Program-made: the position numbers and the translations under genes | Shown: positions 9,106 through 17,887 of the stretch, in pieces | How positions within the stretch are numbered: position 1 is the first letter of the stretch | Layout of the letters: each line of letters starts with the position of its first letter | Notes under the pieces: model-generated | Told to the model about the DNA's origin: nothing | What the model saw: only the letters and a program-made list of their open reading frames with translations | Databases searched by the model: none | Origin: Collinsella aerofaciens | GTDB lineage: Bacteria; Actinomycetota; Coriobacteriia; Coriobacteriales; Coriobacteriaceae | Assembly (NCBI RefSeq): GCF_018785245.1 | Contig: NZ_WQPL01000007.1 | Span: forward strand, 1-64,000 | DNA length: 64,000 nucleotides | Direction: 5' to 3'

Positions 9106-10323
9106 CTACAGCTTGTAGACGTTCTCGCCGTCGCCGCAGACGTTGCGCGGGTCGATGATGACGCGGTCGCCGAAGATGCCAGGATTGTCCTTGACCTGGG
9201 AGTGGCCGACCATCACAATCACCATCTCCAGGCCATCCAGGAACTCCTCCATGGAATGGACCTGGCCGGGAACCTCGTCGCGCTCGACCCACGGGTCGTA
9301 GACCTTGACGGAGCCCGCGCAGAGGTGCTCGGACATGGACTCGAGCATCTGCAGCGTCGGGGACTCGCGGACGTCGTCGACGTTCTCCTTGTAGGTGAGG
9401 CCGTAAATGCCGACCTTGGAGGCGTCGGTGATGCCGCGCTCGGCCATGACCTCATGGGCTCGGTGCATGACGTATTCGGGCATAGAGGCATTGGTCTGCA
9501 GGGCGAGGCGGATAAAGTTGGCCGTCTCGGGGTAGTCACCGACAAGGAACCACGGGTCGACCGGGATGCAGTGACCGCCGACGCCCGGGCCGGGGTTGAG
9601 GATGTTCACGCGCGGGTGCTTGTTCGCGATGCGAATGACCTCGGCGACGTCCATGCCACCGATGCGGCAGATCTTGGCGAGCTCGTTGGAGAATGCGATG
9701 TTCACCGCGCGAAAGGTGTTCTCGACGACCTTGGTCATCTCGGCGGTGCGAATGTCGGTGACGGAAATCTCACCCTGGCAGAAGCTGGCGTAGACCTTAG
9801 CAACGGCCTTGCCCACCTCGGGGTCGTCAGCGCCGATGGTGCGGTTGTTGTGCAACAGCTCGTAGACCATGTTGCCTGGGATGATGCGCTCGGGGGCGTG
9901 GACGAGCCTGACGTCGTCGCGGCCGGCCTCGACCAGCAACGGGCGCACGAAGCGGTCGATGGTGTTGGGCGACACGGTGGACTCGACGACGAGCACGGCA
10001 CCCTCGGGAGCGACCTCGAGGACGGTCTTGCAGGCGGCCACGACGTAGCACGGGTCGATTTTCTTGTCGAGCTTATCGTAGGGCGTGGGAACCGAGACGA
10101 TGTAGGTGTCGCAGACCTGGTAGTCGGTGGAGAACTTGATGCCGGCCTTCAGGGCGTCGGCAAACAGCTCGTCCAGACCCTCCTCCTTGAAGGTGGTCTT
10201 GCCGGCGTTGAGGGTGGCAACAAGTTCCTCGTTGTAGTCGGTGCCCACGACCTCCACGTCGTGGGAAGCCATCATGAGGGCTGTGGGGAGGCCAATGTAG
10301 CCGAGACCGATAACGTTAACCAT
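9106..10323 (-). CDS. wecC: UDP-N-acetyl-D-mannosaminuronate dehydrogenase
   Basis: Oxidises UDP-ManNAc to UDP-ManNAcA with two NAD+. The 405-residue protein has the N-terminal Rossmann motif (VIGLGYIGLPTA), the central dehydrogenase segment with AEMTKVVENTFRAVNIAF, and the catalytic-cysteine motif GPGVGGHCIPVDPWF near residue 253, followed by the C-terminal UDP-binding domain. GAAAGG precedes the ATG. It belongs to the UDP-glucose/GDP-mannose dehydrogenase family, and pairing with wecB points to ManNAc rather than glucose as substrate. It follows the GT4 glycosyltransferase by 12 bases. Confidence 0.93.
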   Translation of the reverse strand: MVNVIGLGYIGLPTALMMASHDVEVVGTDYNEELVATLNAGKTTFKEEGLDELFADALKAGIKFSTDYQVCDTYIVSVPTPYDKLDKKIDPCYVVAACKTVLEVAPEGAVLVVESTVSPNTIDRFVRPLLVEAGRDDVRLVHAPERIIPGNMVYELLHNNRTIGADDPEVGKAVAKVYASFCQGEISVTDIRTAEMTKVVENTFRAVNIAFSNELAKICRIGGMDVAEVIRIANKHPRVNILNPGPGVGGHCIPVDPWFLVGDYPETANFIRLALQTNASMPEYVMHRAHEVMAERGITDASKVGIYGLTYKENVDDVRESPTLQMLESMSEHLCAGSVKVYDPWVERDEVPGQVHSMEEFLDGLEMVIVMVGHSQVKDNPGIFGDRVIIDPRNVCGDGENVYKL

Positions 10324-10335
10324 AGTGTTTTCCTT

Positions 10336-11556
10336 TCAGTTTCTTGAACCTTGTTTGACGGCATCGGACAGGATGCGGGTCATCTTTTCAGCCATGATCT
10401 TTCGTGAGAACTCACGTGCCATGAATTCGACGGCGGATTTGCTCATTCGGTTAAGTTCGTCAACAAGGTCTTCTTTCGAGGCGAAACCCACCAAATGGCG
10501 AATGTCTTCCTCCGCCGAGCCGCACAGGACTACGCCCGCACCGCTTCTGCGCACGAGTTCGGACGCATCCCCTTCGGGTCCGATGAACAACACGGGGACG
10601 CCGCGCGCGAATGACTGGAATATCTTTGACGGGATGGTTCCCGCGAATTGATCACTTTTTTGGAGAGAAACTACGGTCATGTCGACTCTCGCATACCGCG
10701 CCTCGAGCTCCGACATGGGAATGCCGTGCTCCAAGCCGAGAAAGTCGAGCTTGCCAGCATCCATCATTCGCTCGATCTCAGCACGGGCTGCACCCTCGCC
10801 AATCAACTCATAGCTCGAAACAAAGCCCTTCTCCGCGAGTCGCTTCACATATTCGACTGTTTCCGGCACGTTTTGAGACAGCCCCATGGTTCCGAAGTAA
10901 CCCAAGCGAAGTGGGCGATGCCATTCATGCTCACAAGGAACAACATCCGCGCCATTGGGCACGACCGATATCATTTCCGAAGAGACGCCTTCTGCAGCAA
11001 GGTCTTTCTTGAAGCCGTCGGTAAGTACAACCACGTGATCGGCGACTCTACAGAAGGAAAGCTCAAGCGCCTTCATGGCAGCAGCCTTCGCGCCCTTGTT
11101 CCCCGTCGCCATCATCTGCTTGTAGGTCAGATCGCGAAACTCGATGACCAGAGGAAGGCGATGCTTCTTGGCATAATGCACACCAAGCCAAGCGGAGAAT
11201 ACCGTGCCGCTTGTGACAAGAACCACGTCATAATCCGTGCCAACCGGAGATCCAGTACGTAGGTTTTTGAGCCCGCCCAGGATGAAGCTAATTCCAGACT
11301 CGATTCGCTTCTTAAAGCTAGTGTTAGGCTGAATCTTTGAAGCTGAACGAAAGACGCGAATACGCCCCAATCGTTCTTCTCGCAGGGGAACCATGTCATA
11401 ACCGTCATAGAGTCTTCCTGTGGGATAATTAGGCCAACCCGTAAAAACAGTAACGTCATGGCCAGAATCTGACCAAATATCAGAGTGATCCTTGGCTCTG
11501 AAGGCGGCAGCAATATTCTCTGGACTAAAAAATTGAGTGAAGTAGAGAATCCTCAT
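10336..11556 (-). CDS. GT4-family glycosyltransferase (WbuB-like)
   Basis: A 406-residue GT-B fold enzyme: N-terminal acceptor domain (MRILYFTQFFSPENIAAAFR, TGWPNYPTGRLYDGY) and C-terminal nucleotide-sugar domain with VVPNGADVV, LGYFGTMGLSQN and a C-terminal FQSFARGVPVLFIGPEGDASELV in place of the usual EPxG region. It resembles WbuB-type transferases that add amino sugars such as FucNAc or ManNAc derivatives; the sugar here is not determinable. The start overlaps the sugar-transferase stop (ATGA). Acts at the cytosolic membrane face during repeat-unit assembly. Confidence 0.85.
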   Translation of the reverse strand: MRILYFTQFFSPENIAAAFRAKDHSDIWSDSGHDVTVFTGWPNYPTGRLYDGYDMVPLREERLGRIRVFRSASKIQPNTSFKKRIESGISFILGGLKNLRTGSPVGTDYDVVLVTSGTVFSAWLGVHYAKKHRLPLVIEFRDLTYKQMMATGNKGAKAAAMKALELSFCRVADHVVVLTDGFKKDLAAEGVSSEMISVVPNGADVVPCEHEWHRPLRLGYFGTMGLSQNVPETVEYVKRLAEKGFVSSYELIGEGAARAEIERMMDAGKLDFLGLEHGIPMSELEARYARVDMTVVSLQKSDQFAGTIPSKIFQSFARGVPVLFIGPEGDASELVRRSGAGVVLCGSAEEDIRHLVGFASKEDLVDELNRMSKSAVEFMAREFSRKIMAEKMTRILSDAVKQGSRN

Positions 11557-12284
11557 TTACCTGTAGCTCCCTTCCCAAACATTGCACCGAAAGTGCCGGT
11601 AAAGCATTTCCAGTCAATGCTGAAACACCTGTTCCGCACGTAATGAAGCTCAATCTTCTGGCGCAAGCCGCTCTCGAACGTTGCAGCGTTACGGTCGGTG
11701 GCCTGCCACAGGCCCGTAATGCCGGGCTGGACAGAAAGCAACACGGCCTTCTCCTCGTCGGAAAAGTGCTGCTCCAGCTCATCTCTTGTAATAGGTCGCG
11801 GACCAATGACGGAAAGATCACCGTTCAGCACGTTGAGAAACTGCGGCATCTCGTCAATCGAACACTTGCGAATGAAGCTCCCGACTTTGGTAATGCGGGG
11901 GTCATCGTCGACCTTGCGCTCGACTTCCCACTGATGAAGCTGCTCAGGGCTCAGATATTTCTGCACGTCACCCGCATCGGCGACCATGCTGCGGAGCTTA
12001 AGGATCTTGATAGTCTTTCCGTGCATGCCAACACGCTCCTGTGCATACACAGGGCTTCCAGAAGACTCAAGACAAATGAGTGCGCACACAATCATGATGG
12101 GAATAATCAGCACCAAACTCACGCAAAGGCTGAATACAAGATCGAAAAGTCGTTTTAAAAATCGATAAGCCAATGTACCGCTTGGCTTTATCTCTAAAGC
12201 AACCGAGTCTGCCTTCACGACTGCAACACCGGCATATTCAGTTTTATCTCCCACTATTTCCTTCAAACCTACGTCCCCGCCCAC
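11553..12284 (-). CDS. undecaprenyl-phosphate sugar-1-phosphate transferase (initiating enzyme)
   Basis: Transfers a sugar-1-phosphate to undecaprenyl phosphate, the first step of repeat-unit assembly. After a variable N-terminal segment there is one membrane helix (FDLVFSLCVSLVLIIPIMIVCALICL), then the bacterial sugar transferase core: SGSPVYAQERVGMHGK, ILKLRSMVADAG, TKVGSFIRKCSIDEMPQFLNVLNGDLSVIGPRP and PGITGLWQ. The GTG at 12284 has AGGGAGG six bases upstream and gives 243 residues; a longer in-frame reading would overlap the upstream loaP-like gene. It lacks the multi-spanning N-terminus of WbaP, so it is the short PglC/RfbP C-terminal type. Sugar specificity is unknown. Confidence 0.9.
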   Translation of the reverse strand: MGGDVGLKEIVGDKTEYAGVAVVKADSVALEIKPSGTLAYRFLKRLFDLVFSLCVSLVLIIPIMIVCALICLESSGSPVYAQERVGMHGKTIKILKLRSMVADAGDVQKYLSPEQLHQWEVERKVDDDPRITKVGSFIRKCSIDEMPQFLNVLNGDLSVIGPRPITRDELEQHFSDEEKAVLLSVQPGITGLWQATDRNAATFESGLRQKIELHYVRNRCFSIDWKCFTGTFGAMFGKGATGK

Positions 12285-12321
12285 GGGGATCCTCCCTGTC
12301 CCGTTAAACAGTCGCCCGAAT

Positions 12322-12876
12322 TTAGGCGATTGCCTTTTTAAGGTTTCGCATTGCACGCTGCTCGTTCGAAAGCACAGCAAGGCCAACGCGCGTAGTAACG
12401 CGTCGGCCGCACAGATCGAGCTCCAAATAAGCAGTGCTCTTGCGTCTATTAATGGTTTTGATAAGGCCTTCGTGGCCCAGCAGCGGCACTGCCGTCACTA
12501 CGACCTGATCACCGTCTTTAAGGGCCTCGCTCATGGGCACTACGCGGTCTCCCCTATGCGTAAAGCCGCCAATAAGCTGGACCTCTTCTTTTGCCAGCGG
12601 CACAAACTGACCGTCCTGGGCAAGCACCCGGGCAAAGTCGTCCATGCGTAGCAGATACTGTTGCACGGTGCGGGGGTCTGCCGTATCGCAGATGAGATAA
12701 CCGGGAAAGAGCGGCTTGGTCGTTTTGACCCATTCGCCGTGCACCTTGATCTCGGTTTGAAATTGGGGATAAAAGAGCTCTTGCATGGCACCAGCCGGCA
12801 CCATATGCTCGATGCGCTCGCGCATTATGTCTTCGCGACCGTTGATAACCTGGATCACATACCACACGAGCACCAC
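12322..12876 (-). CDS. loaP: LoaP-like NusG paralogue (processive antiterminator)
   Basis: A 184-residue NusG-family protein with an N-terminal NGN domain (WYVIQVINGREDIMRERIE, TKPLFPGYLICDT) and a C-terminal KOW-like region (LKDGDQVVVTAVPLLGHEGLIKTINRRKSTAYLEL). Its position as first gene of a polysaccharide operon fits LoaP, the specialised NusG paralogue of Firmicutes and Actinobacteria that binds a leader RNA hairpin and lets polymerase read through terminators in long operons. Core NusG is usually encoded with secE and ribosomal genes, which are absent here. Several GTG starts are close together (12876, 12873, 12867); AAGGGG lies upstream. The leader between here and about 13130 holds strong hairpins. 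Confidence 0.82.
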   Translation of the reverse strand: MVLVWYVIQVINGREDIMRERIEHMVPAGAMQELFYPQFQTEIKVHGEWVKTTKPLFPGYLICDTADPRTVQQYLLRMDDFARVLAQDGQFVPLAKEEVQLIGGFTHRGDRVVPMSEALKDGDQVVVTAVPLLGHEGLIKTINRRKSTAYLELDLCGRRVTTRVGLAVLSNEQRAMRNLKKAIA

Positions 12877-12898
12877 CCCCTTGCTGTCTTACGTGTGG

Positions 12899-12966
12899 CT
12901 CATGGGGTTTGGGTATGGCTTCGCCAGGGCGCTTGTGCGCGAAGGCGCTCCATATTCAAACCCTGA
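12899..12966 (-). promoter_or_regulatory. leader hairpin of the polysaccharide operon
   Basis: Outer arms 12899-12911 and 12957-12966 pair (11 bp with a two-base bulge). Inner arms 12914-12918/12950-12954 and 12919-12924/12939-12944 extend the stem. It lies 20-90 bases upstream of the loaP-like gene and is not followed by a T-run, so it looks like an RNA recruitment element rather than a terminator. Confidence 0.5.
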
Positions 12967-13029
12967 GCCCAGTCAGACAAGCACGTGGCTCTGTCCCACC
13001 GTGAACGGTATGTATAAGTGCAGTTACTA

Positions 13030-13119
13030 GAGACGCAGACGTGTATCGCAAAATGACCGCGTCTCCAGCTGGCTGCGTGCGAGCCAGTCAAGCGGGTACA
13101 AAACTGGACCGCACGCAGC
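13030..13119 (-). promoter_or_regulatory. second pair of leader hairpins
   Basis: Two stems lie side by side. Arms 13030-13036/13059-13065 are 7 bp, perfect. Arms 13072-13081/13110-13119 are 10 bp, perfect, with a further inner 5-bp stem (CCAGT/ACTGG). They are upstream of the loaP-like gene on the same transcript if the promoter lies beyond 13120. Confidence 0.45.
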
Positions 13120-13139
13120 AAGCTGTAGGACTACTACGC

Positions 13140-13597
13140 TTTGACACGCAAGCTATTAAATGCACCTTAGAATTACATCAATGCAAATAAATAACGTCGC
13201 ATGACTTCTTTATTGGAGCTCGTGGTGTTTCTGGCACCGCCGTTACGGCCGGATGCTGATCGACCCTGCGCTTTATGGCTTGCTGGAGCCGCGAGCACAG
13301 TTGAACTCATGTACCGTTATGTATCCTAGCACAAGCTGTTAGTGAAACTGATTTGGGCAGTACTGGACAACATATCGTTCATTTAGCGTGCTTAAGGGGG
13401 TTATTTTGGGATGTTGTTCACGTTGATGCAGGTTAATGGGATGCCAACGGTGATTAGGCGTGTTCCTGGAGCCCATATGGAACGGCGATCTACACTGATA
13501 ATCGCGTTTGGCTAACAAACTATGTACAGAGATGGGAAATAAATTGTGCAACTTTTTGTTGATGTGGAAGGGGTTTATGCGCGAGGTGTTTTGGCAT
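13140..13597. other. non-coding stretch between the polysaccharide operon leader and tRNA-Ala
   Basis: No reading frame with coding character is apparent on either strand. The stretch must contain the promoter of the leftward polysaccharide operon; a weak candidate on the minus strand is TTGATG, 17 bases, TAATAG near 13155-13185. Nothing else is identified. Confidence 0.35.
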
Positions 13598-13627
13598 GAA
13601 AAAAGCCATCGGAATCCCGAAGGCCTT
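13598..13627 (-). terminator. terminator downstream of tRNA-Ala
   Basis: On the minus strand an interrupted stem (AAAGGCC/GGCTTT with inner TCGG/CCGA) is followed by a run of T. It lies 11 bases past the CCA end of the tRNA gene. Confidence 0.75.
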
Positions 13628-13638
13628 TGCATTCACGA

Positions 13639-13714
13639 TGGTGGAGACGAGGGGGATCGAACCCCTGACCTCTTGACTGCCAGTCAAGCGCTCTCCCAGC
13701 TGAGCTACGCCCCC
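13639..13714 (-). tRNA. tRNA-Ala (GGC)
   Basis: Full cloverleaf read on the minus strand: acceptor stem starting GGGGGCG and closing with CGTCTCC, D-arm TAGCTCAGCTGGGAGAGC, anticodon stem CTTGA/TCAAG around the loop CTGGCAG (anticodon GGC, codon GCC), T-arm GGGGTTCGATCCCC, and an encoded CCA end. 76 nucleotides. Confidence 0.95.
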
Positions 13715-13797
13715 GTGACGAGGAGATACTATAGGGGAAGAATCTTAGTTATGCAAGAAGTTTTTTTGGGCCGATCTTCTTACTTACGGGTTTTCCT

Positions 13798-13850
13798 GGG
13801 ACGGGGCAAAAATAATCACTCTACGAGCGATTATTTTTATCCACCGTCCC
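13798..13850. terminator. bidirectional hairpin overlapping the 3' end of thiN
   Basis: Inner arms 13808-13817 and 13829-13838 (AAAAATAATC/GATTATTTTT) form an A/T-flanked stem that ends in T-runs on both strands, and outer bases GGGACGG/CCGTCCC extend it. The thiN stop codon lies in the loop, so the terminator overlaps the gene end. Confidence 0.65.
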
Positions 13851-14501
13851 GATAAAACCCTGATGCAGCAAATAACCGATTGCGACGCCTTGGTGGACTT
13901 TGATCCTGGCCGTACCCCTGACGACGTTGCTGATGCCCGTGTCGGCTAGTAGGCCTAACGAAGCGTGATCTAACTCCCACTCTAAACCGTGTTCGCTTAC
14001 CTCGGTGTTGGGGGCAATGGCGATGATGGAAAACGTCTTACCCTCGGCGCCCTCGATGGTCCAGGATTCGCCTCCGTGCAGGATGCGGGCCGTGGTCTCG
14101 TCCTCGTCAATCCAGACTGGGGCATCCTCGTAGCCCACGAGCAGGCCCAGTACGGATAGCGCCATGTCCGGGCGACCGCCGGTGACGCAGGTCGCAACCA
14201 CTTCGGCACCCGGCCAGCGACGGCGGACGGAATCGAGCGCCAGCGCAAGATCGGTATAGTCCTTGTACGGGTCGTGGCGCTCAACTTCAAAGTCGGTGGC
14301 GGCATCGACCAACGCACGACCCGCATCGCTCACCGTGTCGGCATCCCCCACATAAACGTCGCAGCCCAGGCCGGCACCCAACAGCGCGTCGAGTCCTCGA
14401 TCCACGGCGACAACGTGGTCGCACTCCCCTGCTAGTCTACGCAACAGATCCACGCTCGCCACCACGGGCGAACCGCAGACCACTAATACCTTGCAAGCCA
14501 C
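13821..14501 (-). CDS. thiN: thiamine pyrophosphokinase (thiamine diphosphokinase)
   Basis: Transfers pyrophosphate from ATP to thiamine to give thiamine diphosphate. The 226-residue sequence has the family layout: VVAVDRGLDALL, VGDADTVS (the GDxDS metal-site motif, with Thr for Ser), KDYTDLALALD (KDxTD), VTGGRPDMALSVLGLL (GGRxDH-like, with Met for His) and a C-terminal TGISNVV. The substitutions are conservative or at tolerated sites, but slightly reduced confidence in exact activity is fair. It follows the HAD gene by nine bases on the same strand, so they form a two-gene operon ending in the hairpin at 13798-13850. Confidence 0.85.
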   Translation of the reverse strand: MACKVLVVCGSPVVASVDLLRRLAGECDHVVAVDRGLDALLGAGLGCDVYVGDADTVSDAGRALVDAATDFEVERHDPYKDYTDLALALDSVRRRWPGAEVVATCVTGGRPDMALSVLGLLVGYEDAPVWIDEDETTARILHGGESWTIEGAEGKTFSIIAIAPNTEVSEHGLEWELDHASLGLLADTGISNVVRGTARIKVHQGVAIGYLLHQGFIGTVDKNNRS

Positions 14502-14510
14502 AGCTCTCGC

Positions 14511-15200
14511 CTAGCCCTCAAACGAAAGCACGCGGGCCAGATCCAGGTCCTCATAACTATCGATAAAGATGTCGCAGTTGGCGCGCACGTCGTCGCGCTT
14601 CATGCGGCCGTGCGGGTCATAAATACCCACACGCTTAAAGCCGGCGGTGCCAGAGCTCTTTAGGCCAAACACGGCATCCTCAAACACCCATGCGCGCTCA
14701 AACTTGTGCCCATGGCGCTCTTCTAGGCGAAGCAGCGCCAGCTCATATACATCGGGGAACTGTTTGGAGCGACCTGCCTCGCCCGTGGTGGTCACAAACT
14801 CCATGTAGGCATCGAGCCCGGCACCCGCAAGCGCAGACTTAACCAGCTCGGCTGGCGTGGACGTGGCAACGCACATGGCAATACCGGCCTCCTGCGCCTG
14901 CTCCAAAAATGCCAGGAGGCCCTCGCGCGGCGGCACCTTGGAGTACCCATCAATCAAAATCTCGCCCAGCTCGCGATACAGCTCCTCGCCATTCGCGCCA
15001 ATGCCCCACGTGTCGTGGTAGGCCTGGCACTCGTCCTCCAGCGACAAATGTTCAAACTGGGCAAAATCGTCGACCGTCACGTCGACACCGTGACGGTGCA
15101 ATAACTCGGGTTGGGCATAGGCCCAAACGGGGGTGCTATTAACCAGCGTGCCGTCGCAATCGAAAATAAAAGCAACCTTGGGAGCGGCGGTATGGGACAT
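14511..15200 (-). CDS. HAD-superfamily phosphatase (beta-phosphoglucomutase-like subfamily)
   Basis: A 229-residue HAD hydrolase with motif I FDCDGTLVNSTP, motif II CVATSTPAELV, motif III lysine in GRSKQFPDVYELAL and motif IV WVFEDAVFGLKSS. The helical cap between motifs I and II is of the small C1 type found in sugar-phosphate phosphatases and beta-phosphoglucomutases. The ATG at 15200 has AAAGG seven bases upstream. Substrate is not predictable. It is transcribed away from glgB, from a shared intergenic region. Confidence 0.8.
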   Translation of the reverse strand: MSHTAAPKVAFIFDCDGTLVNSTPVWAYAQPELLHRHGVDVTVDDFAQFEHLSLEDECQAYHDTWGIGANGEELYRELGEILIDGYSKVPPREGLLAFLEQAQEAGIAMCVATSTPAELVKSALAGAGLDAYMEFVTTTGEAGRSKQFPDVYELALLRLEERHGHKFERAWVFEDAVFGLKSSGTAGFKRVGIYDPHGRMKRDDVRANCDIFIDSYEDLDLARVLSFEG

Positions 15201-15236
15201 ATACGAACCTTTCGATGTCAAATAGTAAACAACCTG

Positions 15237-15310
15237 CTAAAAACGTTTTACCAAACGTCTGACTAACAATTTTGAAACCCTAATTGGTAAAAGTGTCAAG
15301 AGTTTTACCA
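15237..15310. promoter_or_regulatory. operator-like TTGGTAAAA / TTTTACCAA sites between the HAD gene and glgB
   Basis: 15237-15253 contains AAAACGTTTTACCAA, an A/T palindrome centred on CG with one good half-site. A second dyad has TTGGTAAAA at 15284-15292 and TTTTACCA at 15303-15310. The same half-site recurs at 25130-25138 before the GH13-GH77 gene. CG-centred palindromes of this kind are typical of LacI-family regulators of alpha-glucan genes; the regulator itself is not in the window. Confidence 0.5.
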
Positions 15311-15420
15311 CGGCAATTCTGTCAGTGGTCTAAACATGGCGCTTACCGATTAAACGCCGCCCCAAAACCACTTTCGTCCATAAAAGTAACGTACAGGTGT
15401 TATGGTAGTTTCTGCCGAAA

Positions 15421-15446
15421 GTTCCACCGAGCACGCGAGGTGGAAC
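15421..15446 (+). promoter_or_regulatory. 8-bp perfect inverted repeat in the glgB leader
   Basis: GTTCCACC (15421-15428) and GGTGGAAC (15439-15446) are separated by ten bases, about 100 bases upstream of the glgB start. No T-run follows, so it is a leader hairpin or a second operator. Confidence 0.35.
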
Positions 15447-15546
15447 GAATCATAGAACTATCGCCGTCCCTTCGATTCGTGCAGCCTTGGACCTTTCGCA
15501 TCTAGTCACCAAGGCAACACGCTGCCGCGTCATGATGGGATCAAAC

Positions 15547-17793
15547 GTGAGCGATACAAAGCTAAAGCCAACGGCTAAAAAGCCCGCAACCCGTAAACCG
15601 GCTCCGCACGCACCGGAGCTCTCCAAGGAAGATGTCTACCTGTTTGGCATTGGAATGTGGGAGCGCAGCTGGGAAAAGATGGGCGCGCATCCTGACACGC
15701 AGCAGCGCACGCGCGGCTGGCGCTTTTGCGTTTGGGCGCCCGACGTAAAGAGTGTCCATGTCATTGGCGAATTTAACGACTGGGATGAGCAAGCCAACCC
15801 GCTGGTGCCCGTGCATACGAGCGCTATTTGGGAAGGCTTTATTCCTGGCGCCGAGCAGGGCCAGCTCTATAAATATCTCATCGAGACCAACGAGGGCGAG
15901 AAGCTCTACAAGGCCGATCCGTATGCCTTTAAGGCCGAGTGCCCTCCGGGTACCGCCAGTGTGCTGTGGACCCTCGATGGTTACAAGTGGAACGACGCCG
16001 CGTGGCTCAAGCGCCGCGCCGGCCACAACCACATGTCGCAGCCACTCAACATCTACGAGGTGCATATTGGCTCGTGGAAGCGCCACGGCGACGCGCCCCA
16101 GGGCGATCCGGACGAGTACGGCAACTACCCCGGCCCCATGGATCCCTTCCCCGCGCAGCGCGGCGAGTTCTACACCTACGACGACCTGTCGGTGGAGCTC
16201 GTGGACTACGTGCGCGACATGGGCTACACGCATATCGAGGTCATGCCGCTTATGGAGCATCCCTTCGATGGCTCCTGGGGCTACCAGACGACCGGCTACT
16301 ATGCCGCCACGTCGCGCTACGGCAACCCGCAGCAGCTCATGCACTTTATCGATGCGTGCCACGAGGCGGGCATCGGCGTGATCATGGACTGGGTGCCCGG
16401 CGGTTTTTGCGCCGACTCCCACGGCCTTGCCACCTTTAACGGCCACATGCTGTTTGAGCACGAGATTCACCCCAACTGGGGCACGCATAAGTTCGACTTC
16501 GCCCGTGGCGAGGTCCGCTCCTTCCTGGTCTCCAACGTGCTGTACTGGCTCGAGAACTTCCACGTGGACGGCATTCGCATGGACGGCGTGTCCAGCATGC
16601 TGTACCTCAACTTTGGCATCGACGATCCCGGCCAAAAGAAGTTCAACAAGTACGGTACCGAGGAGGACCTGGACGCCAGCGCGTTTATCCGTCAGGTCAA
16701 CTGCGCCGTGGAGGCACACTACCCCGACGTGATGATGATGGCCGAGGAGTCCACCGCGTGGCCGCTCGTGACCTACCCGCCGCAGGACGGCGGCCTGGGC
16801 TTCCACTACAAGTGGGACATGGGCTGGATGAACGACACCCTGCACTACATGCAGACCGATTTTCCGTGGCGCCCCGGCAACCACGGGCTGCTCACGTTCT
16901 CCATCATGTACGCCTTTACCGAGAACTTTATTTGCCCGCTGAGCCACGACGAGGTAGTGCACGGCAAGTGCTCGCTGATCGGCCGCATGCCGGGCGACTG
17001 GTGGCGCCAGTTTGCCGGCCTACGCACGCTGGCCTTCTATCAGATGACGCATCCCGGCGCCAAGCTCAACTTTATGGGCAACGAGATCGGCCAGTTTATC
17101 GAGTGGCGCTACTACGAGTCTATTCAGTGGTTCCTGACCGAGGAGTACGAGACCCACCGTCATCATCAGGCGTTTATCAAGGCGCTCAACCACCTGTACA
17201 CCGCCGAGCCCGCTCTGTACGAGCGCGGCTACACCGACGACGGCTTTACCTGGATCGACGCGGACAACTCCAAGCAGTCCATCGTGAGTTTTGTACGCCA
17301 GGGCGAGGACGTCGATGACGACCTGGTGATCTTAATCAACTTTGATCCGGCGAGCTACGAGAGCTTCCGCGTGGGCGTGCCGCGCGAGGGCGACTGGGAG
17401 GTCATCTTTGACTCCGACCGTCCCGAGTTTGGTGGCAGTGGATACGCAGGTGAGGAGCCCTACACCTGCTCGAGCGAGCCCTATCCCTGGAACGGGCAGA
17501 TGGACTCCATTGAGATGAAGGTGCCCGGCCTGGCAGGCGTGGTGCTTAAGCGCCGCGGTCCCAGCAGCTATAAGCCGCCCGTGGTCGAGAAGCCCAAGAA
17601 GGCGACGCGCAAGCGTACGTCCACGGTAAAGCCCAAGCCCGCGGCTGCTAAGAAGGCTCCGGCTAAGGCGAAGGCTGCCAAGCCCACTGCCAAGGCTTCT
17701 GCCAAGTCCACAACGGCCAAGAAGGCAGCTACTAAAAAGGCTGCTCCTAAGGCCAGGGCAGGTGCTGTTAAGGCTCCTGCCAAGAAAGCGTAA
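15547..17793 (+). CDS. glgB: 1,4-alpha-glucan branching enzyme with lysine/alanine-rich tail
   Basis: Cuts alpha-1,4 glucan chains and re-attaches them through alpha-1,6 bonds. A CBM48-like module (about residues 50-150, RFCVWAPDVKSVHVIGEFNDW) precedes the GH13_9 catalytic barrel. Visible are MDGSWGYQ-type sequence (FDGSWGYQTTGYYAATSRYG), nucleophile Asp ~346 in GIRMDGV, acid/base Glu ~400 in MMAEESTAWP and the third carboxylate in SHDEV ~468. About 70 C-terminal residues form a Lys/Ala/Pro tail (KKAPAKAKAAKPTAKASAK and similar) resembling histone H1; this is not part of known branching enzymes. The GTG at 15547 has GGGA six bases upstream; ATG 15532 and 15535 are alternatives. First gene of the glycogen cluster. 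Confidence 0.95.
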   Translation: MSDTKLKPTAKKPATRKPAPHAPELSKEDVYLFGIGMWERSWEKMGAHPDTQQRTRGWRFCVWAPDVKSVHVIGEFNDWDEQANPLVPVHTSAIWEGFIPGAEQGQLYKYLIETNEGEKLYKADPYAFKAECPPGTASVLWTLDGYKWNDAAWLKRRAGHNHMSQPLNIYEVHIGSWKRHGDAPQGDPDEYGNYPGPMDPFPAQRGEFYTYDDLSVELVDYVRDMGYTHIEVMPLMEHPFDGSWGYQTTGYYAATSRYGNPQQLMHFIDACHEAGIGVIMDWVPGGFCADSHGLATFNGHMLFEHEIHPNWGTHKFDFARGEVRSFLVSNVLYWLENFHVDGIRMDGVSSMLYLNFGIDDPGQKKFNKYGTEEDLDASAFIRQVNCAVEAHYPDVMMMAEESTAWPLVTYPPQDGGLGFHYKWDMGWMNDTLHYMQTDFPWRPGNHGLLTFSIMYAFTENFICPLSHDEVVHGKCSLIGRMPGDWWRQFAGLRTLAFYQMTHPGAKLNFMGNEIGQFIEWRYYESIQWFLTEEYETHRHHQAFIKALNHLYTAEPALYERGYTDDGFTWIDADNSKQSIVSFVRQGEDVDDDLVILINFDPASYESFRVGVPREGDWEVIFDSDRPEFGGSGYAGEEPYTCSSEPYPWNGQMDSIEMKVPGLAGVVLKRRGPSSYKPPVVEKPKKATRKRTSTVKPKPAAAKKAPAKAKAAKPTAKASAKSTTAKKAATKKAAPKARAGAVKAPAKKA

Positions 17794-17818
17794 CAAAGGC
17801 GTTACCACTGTAATTACC

Positions 17819-17833
17819 CGCCCCGCCGGGGCG
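17819..17833 (+). repeat. small G/C hairpin between glgB and glgP
   Basis: CGCCCC, three-base loop, GGGGCG, in the 94-base gap before glgP. No T-run follows. It could act as an mRNA stabiliser or weak terminator. Confidence 0.35.
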
Positions 17834-17887
17834 TAGGATACATGTCATAACCGTTCCGGGAGAAACATCCCCGGGGGAAAGGAACGT

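Noticed and set aside
8017-10347. A 776-codon open frame antisense to wecB and wecC
   Set aside because: Same cause: high third-position G+C on the coding strand keeps the opposite strand open. wecB and wecC are unambiguous.
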